Source: CAZPEV01 sp964585635 (GTDB lineage Bacteria; Zixibacteria; MSB-5A5; GN15; JAAZOE01). From it: a DNA stretch of 24,420 nt. A program made the position numbers and the translations under genes. The stretch covers positions 1-24,420 of the forward strand of contig CAZPEV010000030.1 of assembly GCA_964585635.1 (NCBI GenBank), read 5' to 3'. The notes beneath the pieces are model-generated. The model saw nothing but the letters and a program-made list of their open reading frames with translations, was not told where the DNA came from and did no database searches. Numbering within the stretch: the first letter of the stretch is position 1; every line of letters begins with the position of its first letter. This document shows, in pieces, positions 7,041 to 15,839 of this stretch.

Positions 7041-8096
7041 CTAGGCACTTTGAAAGAACCGTCGCCGGAAATAGAGGGCCACGTTGACCAGCGCGATCAG
7101 CACCGGCACCTCGATGAGCGGTCCGATGACGGTGGCGAACGCCTGGCTGGAGTTGATGCCGAAAACCGCCACGGCCACGGCAATGGCCAATTCGAAATTG
7201 TTGCTGGCGGCGGTAAACGAGAGGGTCGCGGTCTGGGCGTAATCGGCGCCGATCTTTCTGCCCATCCAGAAGCTGACCAGAAACATGACCACGAAATAGA
7301 TCAAGAGCGGGATGGCGATACGAATGACATCAACGGGAATCTGGACGATAAGTTTGCCTTTGAGGCTGAACATGACCACGATGGTGAACAGCAGCGCCAC
7401 CAGCGTGATCGGACTGATGGCCGGGATGAACTTGCCCTCGTACCACGCGCGCCCCTTGAGCTTCAGCAGCGCAAAACGGGTGATCATGCCGGCGATAAAG
7501 GGGATGCCGAGGTAGACAAAGACCGATTTGGCGATCTGTTTCATGCTGACTTCGACCACGCTGCCCTCGAGCCCGAACAACGGCGGCAGCACGGTGATGA
7601 AGACCCAGGCGTAGACGGAGTAGAAGAGCACCTGGAAGATGGAATTGAACGCCACCAGCCCGGCCGCATATTCGGTATCCCCTCGGGCCAGTTCATTCCA
7701 GACGATGACCATGGCAATACACCGCGCCAGTCCGATCATGATCAGGCCGACCATATATCCCGGATAGCCGTGGAGAAAGGTGATGGCCAGGATGAACATC
7801 AGCAACGGCCCGATGACCCAGTTCTGAAGCAGCGACAGACCGAGGACTTTAACGTTACGGAAGACGTCGCCCAACTCCTCGTACCGCACTTTGGCCAAGG
7901 GCGGGTACATCATGAGGATCAAGCCGACGGCGATCGGGATGTTGGTGGTACCGACCTGGAAATGGTTGATAATCCGTTCGATTTCGGGGGTGGCCCAACC
8001 GATGAAGACCCCCAGGCCCATCCCGAGGAAAATCCACAGGGTCAGGAAACGGTCAAAAAAGCTCAACCGACGAGCAGCGTTCGCGTCGGAATCCAT
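7041..8096 (-). CDS. acr3: Arsenite efflux permease Acr3
   Basis: The 351-residue protein has about ten membrane segments and the Acr3 signatures. These are an early 'NIPIAVGLILMMYPPLAKV', a GLARCIAMVIVWNELARGD block with the essential Cys126, and the later SFTAASNNFELAIAVAVAVF. Acr3 (BASS superfamily, PF01758) exports As(III), probably by proton antiport, at the inner membrane. It is the last gene of the arsenic operon and starts 3 bases after arsC, with a GGGAGG ribosome binding site lying inside the arsC end. This adjacency couples arsenate reduction directly to arsenite export. Length is typical of the family. Regulation is expected from the ArsR gene at the head of the operon. Confidence 0.95.
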   Translation of the reverse strand: MDSDANAARRLSFFDRFLTLWIFLGMGLGVFIGWATPEIERIINHFQVGTTNIPIAVGLILMMYPPLAKVRYEELGDVFRNVKVLGLSLLQNWVIGPLLMFILAITFLHGYPGYMVGLIMIGLARCIAMVIVWNELARGDTEYAAGLVAFNSIFQVLFYSVYAWVFITVLPPLFGLEGSVVEVSMKQIAKSVFVYLGIPFIAGMITRFALLKLKGRAWYEGKFIPAISPITLVALLFTIVVMFSLKGKLIVQIPVDVIRIAIPLLIYFVVMFLVSFWMGRKIGADYAQTATLSFTAASNNFELAIAVAVAVFGINSSQAFATVIGPLIEVPVLIALVNVALYFRRRFFQSA

Positions 8097-8099
8097 ATC

Positions 8100-8564
8100 T
8101 TATCCTCCCTGATGCTCCGTTTTATGAAGCGCCTCCGGCAAAGTCTCTATAAAAGTGCGAATCTCATCCCGTACCCGCCGGTAATGAACGAGGGCCTCCG
8201 CCTCCGATCGGCATCGTTCGGCCAACCGTGGGGGATCATCGAAACCGCGATGGATGGTGCGGGGCGCATTTGGAAAAATGGGGCACTGTTCATGAGCCTG
8301 ATCGCAGACCGTGACGACATAATCAAAACGAACGGTCCGCAGTTCATCAACATGCTTGGAGCGATGACCCGATATATCTACCCCGGCCTCGGCCATGACA
8401 TGGACCGCCCGGGGATCAAGTCCCTGGGGAGCGATTCCCGCTGAATAGGCCTCGATAATATCACCCTTGAGACGCTTGGCCCACCCTTCGGCCATCTGGC
8501 TTCGGCAGGAGTTGCCGGTGCAGAGAAAAAGAATCGTCTGTTTGTGCTCTATGCTATCAATCAT
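8100..8564 (-). CDS. arsC: Arsenate reductase ArsC, thioredoxin-coupled LMW-phosphatase type
   Basis: The 154-residue protein has the P-loop CTGNSCR (Cys15 to Arg21) of low-molecular-weight protein tyrosine phosphatases. It also carries the redox pair Cys87 and Cys94 in VCDQAHEQCP. The spacing Cys15/Cys87/Cys94 matches the Cys10/Cys82/Cys89 relay of Staphylococcus aureus ArsC, and the general-acid loop DDPPRL is present. It reduces As(V) to As(III), with the disulfide recycled by a thioredoxin. The small CPKC thioredoxin three genes upstream is a possible partner (inference). The gene lies between arsG and acr3. The predicted ATG has a GGGAAGG sequence only one base away, so the translation start is not well defined. 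Confidence 0.95.
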   Translation of the reverse strand: MIDSIEHKQTILFLCTGNSCRSQMAEGWAKRLKGDIIEAYSAGIAPQGLDPRAVHVMAEAGVDISGHRSKHVDELRTVRFDYVVTVCDQAHEQCPIFPNAPRTIHRGFDDPPRLAERCRSEAEALVHYRRVRDEIRTFIETLPEALHKTEHQGG

Positions 8565-8585
8565 ACCTTCCCGTGGCCGATCTCT

Positions 8586-9281
8586 TCATAGCGGCAGGTG
8601 AAAAATATAGATGAGCGTGTAATACGTGCCCACCAGGATGAAGATTGCTCCCGTGATCCAGCGCGCCCACCGTTCGATCTGACTCAGGCGGTCGAATACC
8701 CGGCCGACGGCGCCGGTTCCCAGGGCCAGCAGGAAGGCAAACAGAATGACCGGCAGGGCCGTGCCGACGCCGTAGACGAGCGGCAACAGGATACGGGAAT
8801 CGAACCTGACCGTCAATGGCACCAGGCTGCCGAAGAAGAGGGCCGCCGAAATCGGGCAGAACGACAAGGCGAATAAGATCCCCAAAAGCCCCGCCCCCCA
8901 GACTCCCCAGCGTTCGGCCCGGAGCCGCAAGCGGTCGCTGACGCCGGGACCGGTCAGGTTGACCTTGATGATGCCCAGCAGAAGCACGCCGGCCAGGATC
9001 AAGACCGGCCCGAGATAAACATTGAAGTATTTCTGCAGCGCCAACGACAGCCGGGGAATCGACAGCAGGCTGACGGCCAGAATCATGCTGAGCGCCATGT
9101 AGGTCAGCATCCGTCCCAGCACGTACAGCAGCCCGGTGACAAGAACCAACCGGCTGCTTCCCACCCGCCGCCCGATGTATGATATGGCGGCGATATTGGT
9201 GGCGAGAGGGCAGGGGCTGATCGAGGTCAGGATCCCCAGCCAGCAGGCCGAAGCCGCCCCGGCGATAATCGATTCGTTCAT
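8586..9281 (-). CDS. arsG: ArsG-family permease (DsbD/CcdA-like, organoarsenical efflux type)
   Basis: This 231-residue protein has about six to seven membrane segments. It starts with an ISPCPLATNIAAISYIGRR block, a Cys-Pro motif in the first helix as in the CcdA/DsbD transmembrane family, and has a second proline motif, LSFCPISAALFFGS. Proteins of this type next to an ArsF-like partner are known as ArsG, described (from memory) in the Shewanella putrefaciens arsEFG set as an efflux permease for trivalent aromatic arsenicals. Its ATG overlaps the arsF stop (ATGA), so the two are translationally coupled. Alternatively it could be a CcdA-like electron carrier that reduces the periplasmic CPSC motif of ArsF; the conserved cysteines do not exclude this. 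The family call is good, while the substrate is inferred from context. Confidence 0.82.
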   Translation of the reverse strand: MNESIIAGAASACWLGILTSISPCPLATNIAAISYIGRRVGSSRLVLVTGLLYVLGRMLTYMALSMILAVSLLSIPRLSLALQKYFNVYLGPVLILAGVLLLGIIKVNLTGPGVSDRLRLRAERWGVWGAGLLGILFALSFCPISAALFFGSLVPLTVRFDSRILLPLVYGVGTALPVILFAFLLALGTGAVGRVFDRLSQIERWARWITGAIFILVGTYYTLIYIFHLPL

Positions 9282-9796
9282 TTCTCCGCCGAAAACGCCT
9301 TGATTTCATCCTGCACGTATTTCACAAAACCATCTTTGTCCCCCAGCAACTCCCACACCTTATCCAGGTTTTTCCACTTGGTCTGTGTGCCGTTATCGAC
9401 GTGCGACAGCACCAGCGACTTGGTGTACAGTTGATAATCGTCGACATAATGCTCGTTGCCCGGCTCATCGGTGTTAATCACCCGCCATTCCAATTGTCCG
9501 GCCTTGAGCTGATCGGCGTACCCGACGCGAATCGCTTCGTCGGAATAGGCCTCAATCTTCTTGCACGAGGGACAGCGTCGCGTGGTATGGAAGTAATAGG
9601 CGATCACCTTATGCGTGACTACGGCTGACGGCTTGGCCGCCATGGAGTCCGGCTTCACGACGCTGGAATCGGACGTTGCCACCGCCTTCGTCGCCTTTGA
9701 TGGCTCCGCTTTATTGTCAGTCGCGAACGCCGATGCCACTATGACGATCATGCCGACCGCTGCCAGCCCGAGATATCGTCTAATGCTTGGTCTCAT
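9278..9796 (-). CDS. arsF: ArsF-family exported thioredoxin-fold protein
   Basis: The start at 9796 is chosen because GGGAG lies upstream at a suitable distance, giving 172 residues. A signal peptide or membrane anchor (LGLAAVGMIVIVASAFATD) is followed by a Lys/Ser/Ala-rich linker to about residue 60. A thioredoxin-like domain begins with VIAYYFHTTRRCPSCKKIEAY and has redox cysteines Cys75 and Cys78. This matches the family annotated as 'nitrophenyl compound nitroreductase subunit ArsF', from the arsEFG system for nitroaromatic arsenicals (recalled knowledge). The protein probably works outside the cytoplasmic membrane with ArsG, whose start overlaps the arsF stop by 4 bases. Actual nitroreduction by such a small redox protein is not shown by the sequence, so the biochemical role should be treated as unsettled. 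Confidence 0.8.
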   Translation of the reverse strand: MRPSIRRYLGLAAVGMIVIVASAFATDNKAEPSKATKAVATSDSSVVKPDSMAAKPSAVVTHKVIAYYFHTTRRCPSCKKIEAYSDEAIRVGYADQLKAGQLEWRVINTDEPGNEHYVDDYQLYTKSLVLSHVDNGTQTKWKNLDKVWELLGDKDGFVKYVQDEIKAFSAEK

Positions 9797-9849
9797 CTTG
9801 CATCTCCCTTCCATCGTTTCCCTTACCCTGGCACCATGAATGCGACCCG

Positions 9850-10086
9850 TTAATCCGCGAGCAGTTTCATAAGTTCGTCCACCGAGGGGACCTTGCCGCT
9901 GACTCTTACGGTCCCGTCGACCACCAGCGCCGGCGTCATCATTACCCCGAAGGACATAATCTCCTGGATATCGGTCACCTTGCGCAGTTCATACCGCAGC
10001 TTGAGCGCTTCGGCGGCGCCTCGGGCGTTGTCTGCCAGCTTCAGACATTTGGGACAGCCGGTCCCCAAAACCAGAATCTGTTTCAT
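9850..10086 (-). CDS. Small thioredoxin (TM0996/MTH895 type), possible ArsE
   Basis: The 78-residue protein has the sequence pattern MKQILVLGTGCPKC at its start, with redox cysteines Cys11 and Cys14. It also has the cis-proline loop MMTPALVVDGTV, typical of the very small archaeal/bacterial redox-active disulfide proteins related to MTH895 and TM0996. It is cytosolic (no signal peptide). It lies 13 bases downstream of the ArsP permease gene and upstream of arsF. Thioredoxins of this size often sit next to ArsP-type permeases, and the position before arsF-arsG matches that of ArsE in arsEFG clusters. It could recycle ArsC or deliver electrons for organoarsenical reduction; both are inferences. 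The start codon ATG is followed directly by the first beta strand, so no residues are missing. Confidence 0.85.
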   Translation of the reverse strand: MKQILVLGTGCPKCLKLADNARGAAEALKLRYELRKVTDIQEIMSFGVMMTPALVVDGTVRVSGKVPSVDELMKLLAD

Positions 10087-10099
10087 CTATGCTTCTCTC

Positions 10100-11401
<1,302 letters not shown>

Positions 11402-11461
11402 GCTTGATTCCCTCTTCTCGCTCGTCATTGCTGCGGTCGGCACGGTTCCGACCGCCATCAT

Positions 11462-11788
11462 CTACGGCAGTTTCACCAGTCGCAACTGCTCTTTGGCCGT
11501 GCTTTGCATGACCGTTTCGACACAACTGAAGAAATTCAGGACACAGGGCATCCGCAGGCGATAGTAGATCTGCGCGCCATGACGTTCATCAGCCACAATC
11601 CCAACCCCTCGGAGCACCGCTAAATGTCTGGAGATGGTCGACATATCATCGCCGACCAATTCGGTCAGCTCCGCCACGCAACGATCCTGGCGCGACAGCA
11701 CATCGACGATAAACAGCCGCGTGGGATGGGCCATCGCCTTGATGATTTTGGCGCGGGCTTCAAAAACGGCCTTCGTCCGTGGATTCAT
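11462..11788 (-). CDS. arsR: ArsR/SmtB-family metalloregulatory repressor
   Basis: The 108-residue winged-helix protein contains the ArsR core FIVDVLSRQDRCVAELTELV, then the recognition helix MSTISRHLAVLRGVGIV and a beta wing around ERHGAQIYYRL. Cysteines are at 37 (DRCVAEL, in the region of the classical ELCVCDL site) and at 82 and 89 in the C-terminal helix. This suggests a site of type Cys37 plus a C-terminal Cys pair, unlike the CxC site of plasmid R773 ArsR. Such repressors release DNA on binding As(III) or related ligands. The ATG at 11788 is preferred because GGAGG lies 5 bases before it; an in-frame ATG four codons earlier overlaps that site. It heads the seven-gene operon, and a dyad in its promoter is the probable autoregulatory operator. 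Confidence 0.93.
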   Translation of the reverse strand: MNPRTKAVFEARAKIIKAMAHPTRLFIVDVLSRQDRCVAELTELVGDDMSTISRHLAVLRGVGIVADERHGAQIYYRLRMPCVLNFFSCVETVMQSTAKEQLRLVKLP

Positions 11789-11811
11789 AGCAGCCTCCAT
11801 AACAGTTGCAT

Positions 11812-11846
11812 ATTTGGCAATATCGCCAAATGCCTCGTAAAGTCAA
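11812..11846 (-). promoter_or_regulatory. arsR operon promoter with overlapping ArsR operator
   Basis: A dyad at 11812-11831, ATTTGGC-AATATC-GCCAAAT, is symmetric at 9 of 10 base pairs. It lies 23 bases upstream of the arsR ATG. A -35-like TTGACT (minus strand, 11841-11846) stands 18 bases from a -10-like TATTGC (11817-11822) located inside the dyad. Binding of the repressor would block RNA polymerase. Assignment to ArsR is by position, since no experiment or alignment was possible. Confidence 0.7.
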
Positions 11847-11907
11847 GCGGTATTTTGTCGCAAACACATGAAGAAAAGGCGCCCGACACGCCAGTCGCAA
11901 TAAGTCG

Positions 11908-11936
11908 TTGACAGATAATGCAATCGTGTGTATATT
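11908..11936 (+). promoter_or_regulatory. Sigma-70-like promoter of the beta-helix gene
   Basis: TTGACA at 11908-11913 and TATATT at 11931-11936 are separated by 17 bases. The gene start is at 12018, giving a leader of about 75 bases. The same hexamer pair and spacing recur at 19166-19194. Confidence 0.7.
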
Positions 11937-12017
11937 GTCTTGGTTACCACAATAGCAGCCCTGGCCCCAAGCACGATGCCGGTCAGGGACAAGGCAGTTA
12001 CCCGCCGGGAGGGAAAG

Positions 12018-13406
12018 ATGCGCAAGGCTTGTTTTCTCGCCGTCTTCCTGCTGCTACCAGCTTCTGGTATGGCAGCCATCGTTCATGTTCCAGCCGAGCA
12101 GCCGAACATCATGGCCGGTATAGCCGCCGCGCAAAACGGTGATACCGTTCTTCTGGCCCCAGGGACATATAGCGGTATCGGGAACCGCGACATCATAGTA
12201 TCCGGCCCAAAATCATTCCGCCTGGCATCTGAGGCCGGCGCGGCGACCACCATTATCGATTGCCATGACAACTCCGGGGAGAATCATCGAGCCTTTTATT
12301 TCAGCACAGGAGGCAGTAGTTCAATTACGGTCGAGGGTATCACGATTCGGCGGGGATATTTCTACCTGGTGGCCGGCGGCGTGCTGATCGAAAACAGCTC
12401 GCCCAATTTTAAGTCGTGCGTTTTTGCCGATAATTGGGGCCACCATGGTGGCGGATTCTACGCCACCGGCAGTTTCGCGAGACCGTCATTCATCGACTGT
12501 CGTTTCACCAGGAACACCGCCGGCGATGTCGGTGGCGCCGGCTTGGTCCGCTTCGGCGCCGACGCCTACTTTGAAAACTGCCTGTTTGATTCCAACACCG
12601 CCCTCAACGGCGCTTTTCTCTGCTACAACGCCTCGCCGACCCTGGTCAATTGCCGCTTTACCGGCAATGTCACGACTCGAAGCGGCGGCGCCATCTTCCT
12701 GCAGGACAATTGCTCCCCCACGATCACGAACTGCCTCTTCGATCACAATCGGTGCGATTCAGTGGGTGGAGCCATTTACATCAATGAACGCGGCATTGTC
12801 GGCGGTTCATGTGAGCCGCTTATCACCAACTGCACCTTTGTCCACAATTATGGCGCTGCCGGCGCGGCGATCTATATTGACCATGACCCAAATGCCGGGC
12901 TGGCCCAGCCGATCTTTTCCAAATGCTTGCTGGTTTATAACACCGGCACCGCCGCGGTACTGAATATTAACGGTACCCCTCAGGCGAACTGTTCCGACAT
13001 TTTCGGCAACCCCGGCGGCGACTGGACCGACTATCTCGCTTCACAGCTCGGCCTCAACGGCAACATCACCACCGACCCGTTGTTCTGCGACGCCAAGGGG
13101 GATGATTTCCACCCCGCCGGTATTTCTCCCTGTGCGCCGGCCAATAATACCTGCGGCCAGTTGCTCGGCGCCCTAGAGATTGCCTGTCCGTTCCCGCGAA
13201 TCTGCGGCGACGTGAACGACGACGGCCAGGTGAGCTGGGATGATGTCACCTCGCTGCAGGCGTTCTACTTTGCTTGTGAACCCCTGGCGGTTCCCTGGCA
13301 CATTGCCGATGTCGACTGCGACAATCATGTAACTTTGGCCGATATCGTCTATCTCGGCGCATATCTGAATGGAACCGGGTCGGTACCCTGCGCCGGCTGC
13401 CGGTAG
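12018..13406 (+). CDS. Secreted right-handed parallel beta-helix protein with dockerin-like C-terminus
   Basis: The ATG at 12018 is preceded by GGGAGGG and begins a signal peptide (MRKACFLAVFLLLPASGMAA), so the longer frame from 11928 is rejected. The mature protein opens with IVHVPAEQPNIMAGIAAAQN, then GDTVLLAPGTY, the usual cap of pectate-lyase-like beta-helix proteins. About 300 residues of short repeated turns follow, such as SPNFKSCVFADN, RPSFIDCRFTRN, SPTLVNCRFTGN and SPTITNCLFDHN. Each carries a Cys at the equivalent stack position. The C-terminus has two EF-hand-like dockerin repeats: 'CGDVNDDGQVSWDDVTSLQ' and 'ADVDCDNHVTLADIVYLGAY'. No catalytic motif for polysaccharide cleavage is evident, so a surface or adhesion role is as likely as an enzyme. 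No cohesin is present in the window. It is divergent from the arsenic operon. Confidence 0.88.
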   Translation: MRKACFLAVFLLLPASGMAAIVHVPAEQPNIMAGIAAAQNGDTVLLAPGTYSGIGNRDIIVSGPKSFRLASEAGAATTIIDCHDNSGENHRAFYFSTGGSSSITVEGITIRRGYFYLVAGGVLIENSSPNFKSCVFADNWGHHGGGFYATGSFARPSFIDCRFTRNTAGDVGGAGLVRFGADAYFENCLFDSNTALNGAFLCYNASPTLVNCRFTGNVTTRSGGAIFLQDNCSPTITNCLFDHNRCDSVGGAIYINERGIVGGSCEPLITNCTFVHNYGAAGAAIYIDHDPNAGLAQPIFSKCLLVYNTGTAAVLNINGTPQANCSDIFGNPGGDWTDYLASQLGLNGNITTDPLFCDAKGDDFHPAGISPCAPANNTCGQLLGALEIACPFPRICGDVNDDGQVSWDDVTSLQAFYFACEPLAVPWHIADVDCDNHVTLADIVYLGAYLNGTGSVPCAGCR

Positions 13407-13413
13407 AAGGGAC

Positions 13414-13441
13414 TTGACGGAATGCAAGCGATGAATATAAA
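13414..13441 (+). promoter_or_regulatory. Putative promoter of the FG-GAP/TSP3 gene
   Basis: TTGACG (13414-13419) and TATAAA (13436-13441) are 16 bases apart, directly after the stop codon of the beta-helix gene and about 85 bases before the next start. This suggests the two surface-protein genes are separately transcribed. Confidence 0.55.
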
Positions 13442-13524
13442 TAAGCCTGTCCACGCCCGCCTTGGGTTTATGGCAGGGCGCAACCATTCGTTTTCATGAA
13501 CCGCACGTCTTTCAGGGAGGGAAT

Positions 13525-15660
13525 ATGCGTATTTTGCGTCTTCTCATGTACCGGCTGTCGGCCACCTTTCTGCTTCTGAGCGGAATTGCCCTGGCGGCGA
13601 CTCCTCATGTTGTTACAACCGGACCGGCCAAAAATGCCCTTAATGTACCCTCGGATTCTTACGTTTCCGCCACCTTTGACGTGGATATGGACGAATCGAC
13701 CATCGCCTCATCAACGTTTGTCGTTTGCGGTTCGCTGACCGGACCGCACGTGGGGACGATCTTTTATAACAATCTGATCCGGTACGCCAGTTTGACTCCG
13801 ATCGTGCCGTTCGCGCCGGGGGAGGTTGTCACCGCCACCCTGTCCGACGACGTCCTGTCGCTGGATGGATCCCCCCTTGAGCATGGGTATAGCTGGTCCT
13901 TTACCGTCGCTGCCAGCAGTTCGTCACCCGCCAGCTTTTCATTTGGCGGCGGGTATGGAGTTGACGGAGTGCCTTTGGCGATCAGATGTCTCGACTTCAA
14001 TCACGACGGTGATATCGACTTCATAACGGGCAATACCAATAATAAAATAGCCTTAATGCTAAATAATGGCGATGGGACGTTTGAGCGCATCTATTCGGCG
14101 GCCGCCGCCTATGCCGTCGCTGACGTCTGCGCCGCCGACTTCGATAATGACGGGCTTTTGGACGTCGCCGCCGTTCATGCAACCCAGGCCAATGTGATAT
14201 CCATATTCCGGCATACGGGAGGCATTTTGACGCCGGCCGGGGAATACACGGCCGGCGCATTTCCCAACAAAATCATGGCCGGCGATTTCGACAACGACGG
14301 CAATATCGATCTGGCGACCTGCGGCTGGAATGCCAACTATGTCGCGGTGTCGTATGGTGACGGTCGGGGCAGGTTCCTTCAGACCAACCTGTCTCTGGCC
14401 GGGCAATACACCGAATCGATGACGGCCGCAGACTACAATAATGACGGCCTTCTCGACCTGGCCACGGGAAACAGCGCCGACAGAAACGTGACCGTCATGC
14501 TGAATACCGGCAACCGAACCTTTGCCCCGCCGCAATCATACGCCATCAATGAGGTGGCCAACGGTATATGCTCCGCCGATCTTGATGGGGATGGATACGT
14601 CGATCTGGCGGTCACGGGTGATTACTATCCGCTACATGATGTGTTCGTTCTGCGAAATGACGGCGACGGCACCTTCACCGTACATTCAAGTCAACCGGCC
14701 CAGAGGTATCCGGAGGCGGTGCTGTCCGCGGATTTCAATGGTGACGGTGACCTCGACCTGGCGGTCGTCGACTTCGACGCCTCTCCGGCGCCCTCAAAGG
14801 CCCGGATCTATCAGAACCACGGTGATGCCACCTTCATGCCCTACACCGCTTATGAGATTGGTGACTTTGTGCTCACCGCGGCGGCGGCCGACTTCGACGG
14901 CGACGGCGATATCGACCTGGCCTTCCCCGATGAGGAGAACTCCGACGTGGTCATCTTTTTGAACCGCATCTGCCACGATCCCGATGGCGACGGCTTCGGC
15001 AGCCCCGGGTATCCGGAGGACCAATGCCCCCTTGACAACTGCCCCTCAGTATATAACCCCAACCAGGCCGATGCCGATCAGGACGGAATCGGCGATGCCT
15101 GCGATCCCTGCACCGATACCGATGGTGACGGCTACGGCAATCCCGGTTTTGCCGCCAATACCTGCCCAACCGACAACTGTCCCCTGGTTGCCAATCCCGA
15201 CCAAACCGATGGAGATACCGATGGCGCCGGAGACGCCTGTGATAATTGCCTATCGATTAGTAATCCCGATCAGGCCGACGCGGACCACGACGGTATCGGG
15301 GATGTCTGCGATCCCTGCACCGATACCGATGGTGACGGCTACGGCAATCCCGGCTACGCCGCCAACACTTGTGCGCTGGATAACTGCCCTACCATTTTCA
15401 ATCCCGATCAGGCTGATTCCAACGGCAATGGCATCGGGGATGCCTGCGACTTTCCGTGCGGTGACGCCAATATGGACCTCCTGGTCAACATCGGTGATTG
15501 CGTCTTCATAATCAATTACGTCTTCAAGAGCGGCCCGACGCCGGATCCGTTATGCCGGGCCGACGCCAACGGCGATATCGCGGTGAATGTGGGCGATGCC
15601 GTGTATATCATCGGATATATCTTTAAGGGGGGACCCCGGCCGCAAAATTGCTGTCACTGA
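13525..15660 (+). CDS. Secreted FG-GAP/VCBS and thrombospondin-3 repeat protein with dockerin-like end
   Basis: The start at 13525 has a GGGAGG ribosome binding site and begins a signal peptide; the protein has 711 residues. An Ig-like Big_5 domain follows (about 25-130; VTTGPAKNALNVPSDSYVSA, 'FDVDMDESTI'). Then comes a run of FG-GAP/VCBS blades of the form 'ADFDNDGLLDVA', 'GDFDNDGNIDLAT' and 'ADFDGDGDIDLAF' to about residue 480, predicted to form a calcium-binding beta-propeller. Three to four thrombospondin type 3 repeats ('NPNQADADQDGIGDACD') lie at about 485-640. The C-terminus is a dockerin-like pair, 'GDANMDLLVNIGDCVFIINY' and 'ADANGDIAVNVGDAVYIIGY'. Such Asp-rich, Ca-binding surface proteins are common in Zixibacteria-like genomes. 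Its substrate or partner is unknown. The gene ends 37 bases before a strong hairpin terminator. Confidence 0.9.
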   Translation: MRILRLLMYRLSATFLLLSGIALAATPHVVTTGPAKNALNVPSDSYVSATFDVDMDESTIASSTFVVCGSLTGPHVGTIFYNNLIRYASLTPIVPFAPGEVVTATLSDDVLSLDGSPLEHGYSWSFTVAASSSSPASFSFGGGYGVDGVPLAIRCLDFNHDGDIDFITGNTNNKIALMLNNGDGTFERIYSAAAAYAVADVCAADFDNDGLLDVAAVHATQANVISIFRHTGGILTPAGEYTAGAFPNKIMAGDFDNDGNIDLATCGWNANYVAVSYGDGRGRFLQTNLSLAGQYTESMTAADYNNDGLLDLATGNSADRNVTVMLNTGNRTFAPPQSYAINEVANGICSADLDGDGYVDLAVTGDYYPLHDVFVLRNDGDGTFTVHSSQPAQRYPEAVLSADFNGDGDLDLAVVDFDASPAPSKARIYQNHGDATFMPYTAYEIGDFVLTAAAADFDGDGDIDLAFPDEENSDVVIFLNRICHDPDGDGFGSPGYPEDQCPLDNCPSVYNPNQADADQDGIGDACDPCTDTDGDGYGNPGFAANTCPTDNCPLVANPDQTDGDTDGAGDACDNCLSISNPDQADADHDGIGDVCDPCTDTDGDGYGNPGYAANTCALDNCPTIFNPDQADSNGNGIGDACDFPCGDANMDLLVNIGDCVFIINYVFKSGPTPDPLCRADANGDIAVNVGDAVYIIGYIFKGGPRPQNCCH
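15100..15146 (+). repeat. 47-bp exact repeat within the TSP3 region, copy 1
   Basis: The 47 bases at 15100-15146 recur identically at 15307-15353, a period of 207 bases. They encode CDPCTDTDGDGYGNPG of the thrombospondin-3 repeats. Identity at the DNA level, while the flanking repeat sequence has diverged, indicates recent duplication or gene conversion within the gene. Confidence 0.85.
15307..15353 (+). repeat. 47-bp exact repeat within the TSP3 region, copy 2
   Basis: This is the identical partner of 15100-15146 (see that entry). The sequence after it diverges quickly at the DNA level while still encoding a similar peptide (YAANTCALDNC against FAANTCPTDNC). Confidence 0.85.
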
Positions 15661-15696
15661 ACGGGCGCCGCAGAAGCTCTTTGACGGAGTAAAACC

Positions 15697-15731
15697 AGAC
15701 GCCCTTTCGCGGTCTTCACGAAAGGGCGTCT
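15697..15731. terminator. Bidirectional terminator between the FG-GAP gene and tRNA-Leu
   Basis: A 13-bp perfect stem (15697-15709 with 15719-15731; AGACGCCCTTTCG pairing with its complement) closes a 9-base loop. On the plus strand it is followed by CTGTCTTCT, a moderately T-rich end. On the minus strand it is followed by GGTTTTACT. It lies 37 bases after the plus-strand gene and 8 bases after the tRNA 3' end, so it probably serves both. Confidence 0.8.
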
Positions 15732-15739
15732 CTGTCTTC

Positions 15740-15823
15740 TGCCGAAGGGGGGATTTGAACCCCCACGCCCGTGAGGACACTGCGCCCTGAACACAGCGTG
15801 TCTACCAGTTCCACCACTTCGGC
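15740..15823 (-). tRNA. tRNA-Leu (anticodon CAG)
   Basis: On the minus strand the 84-base sequence folds as a class II tRNA. The acceptor stem is GCCGAAG/CTTCGGC with discriminator A. The D arm contains TGGTAGAC. The anticodon stem CTGTG/CGCAG encloses the loop TTCAGGG, giving anticodon CAG for CUG codons. A long variable arm and the T arm GGGGGTTCAAATCCCCC follow. The long variable arm and anticodon identify leucine. The CCA end is not encoded, as the next bases read GAA, so it must be added by nucleotidyltransferase. Confidence 0.97.
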
Positions 15824-15839
15824 AATCTTCCGGACTGGC

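Noticed and set aside
7050..8444. 464-residue plus-strand open frame opposite acr3 and arsC
   Set aside because: It is antisense to two well-supported genes and is rich in Asp/His/Gln in the way typical of shadow frames in GC-rich DNA.
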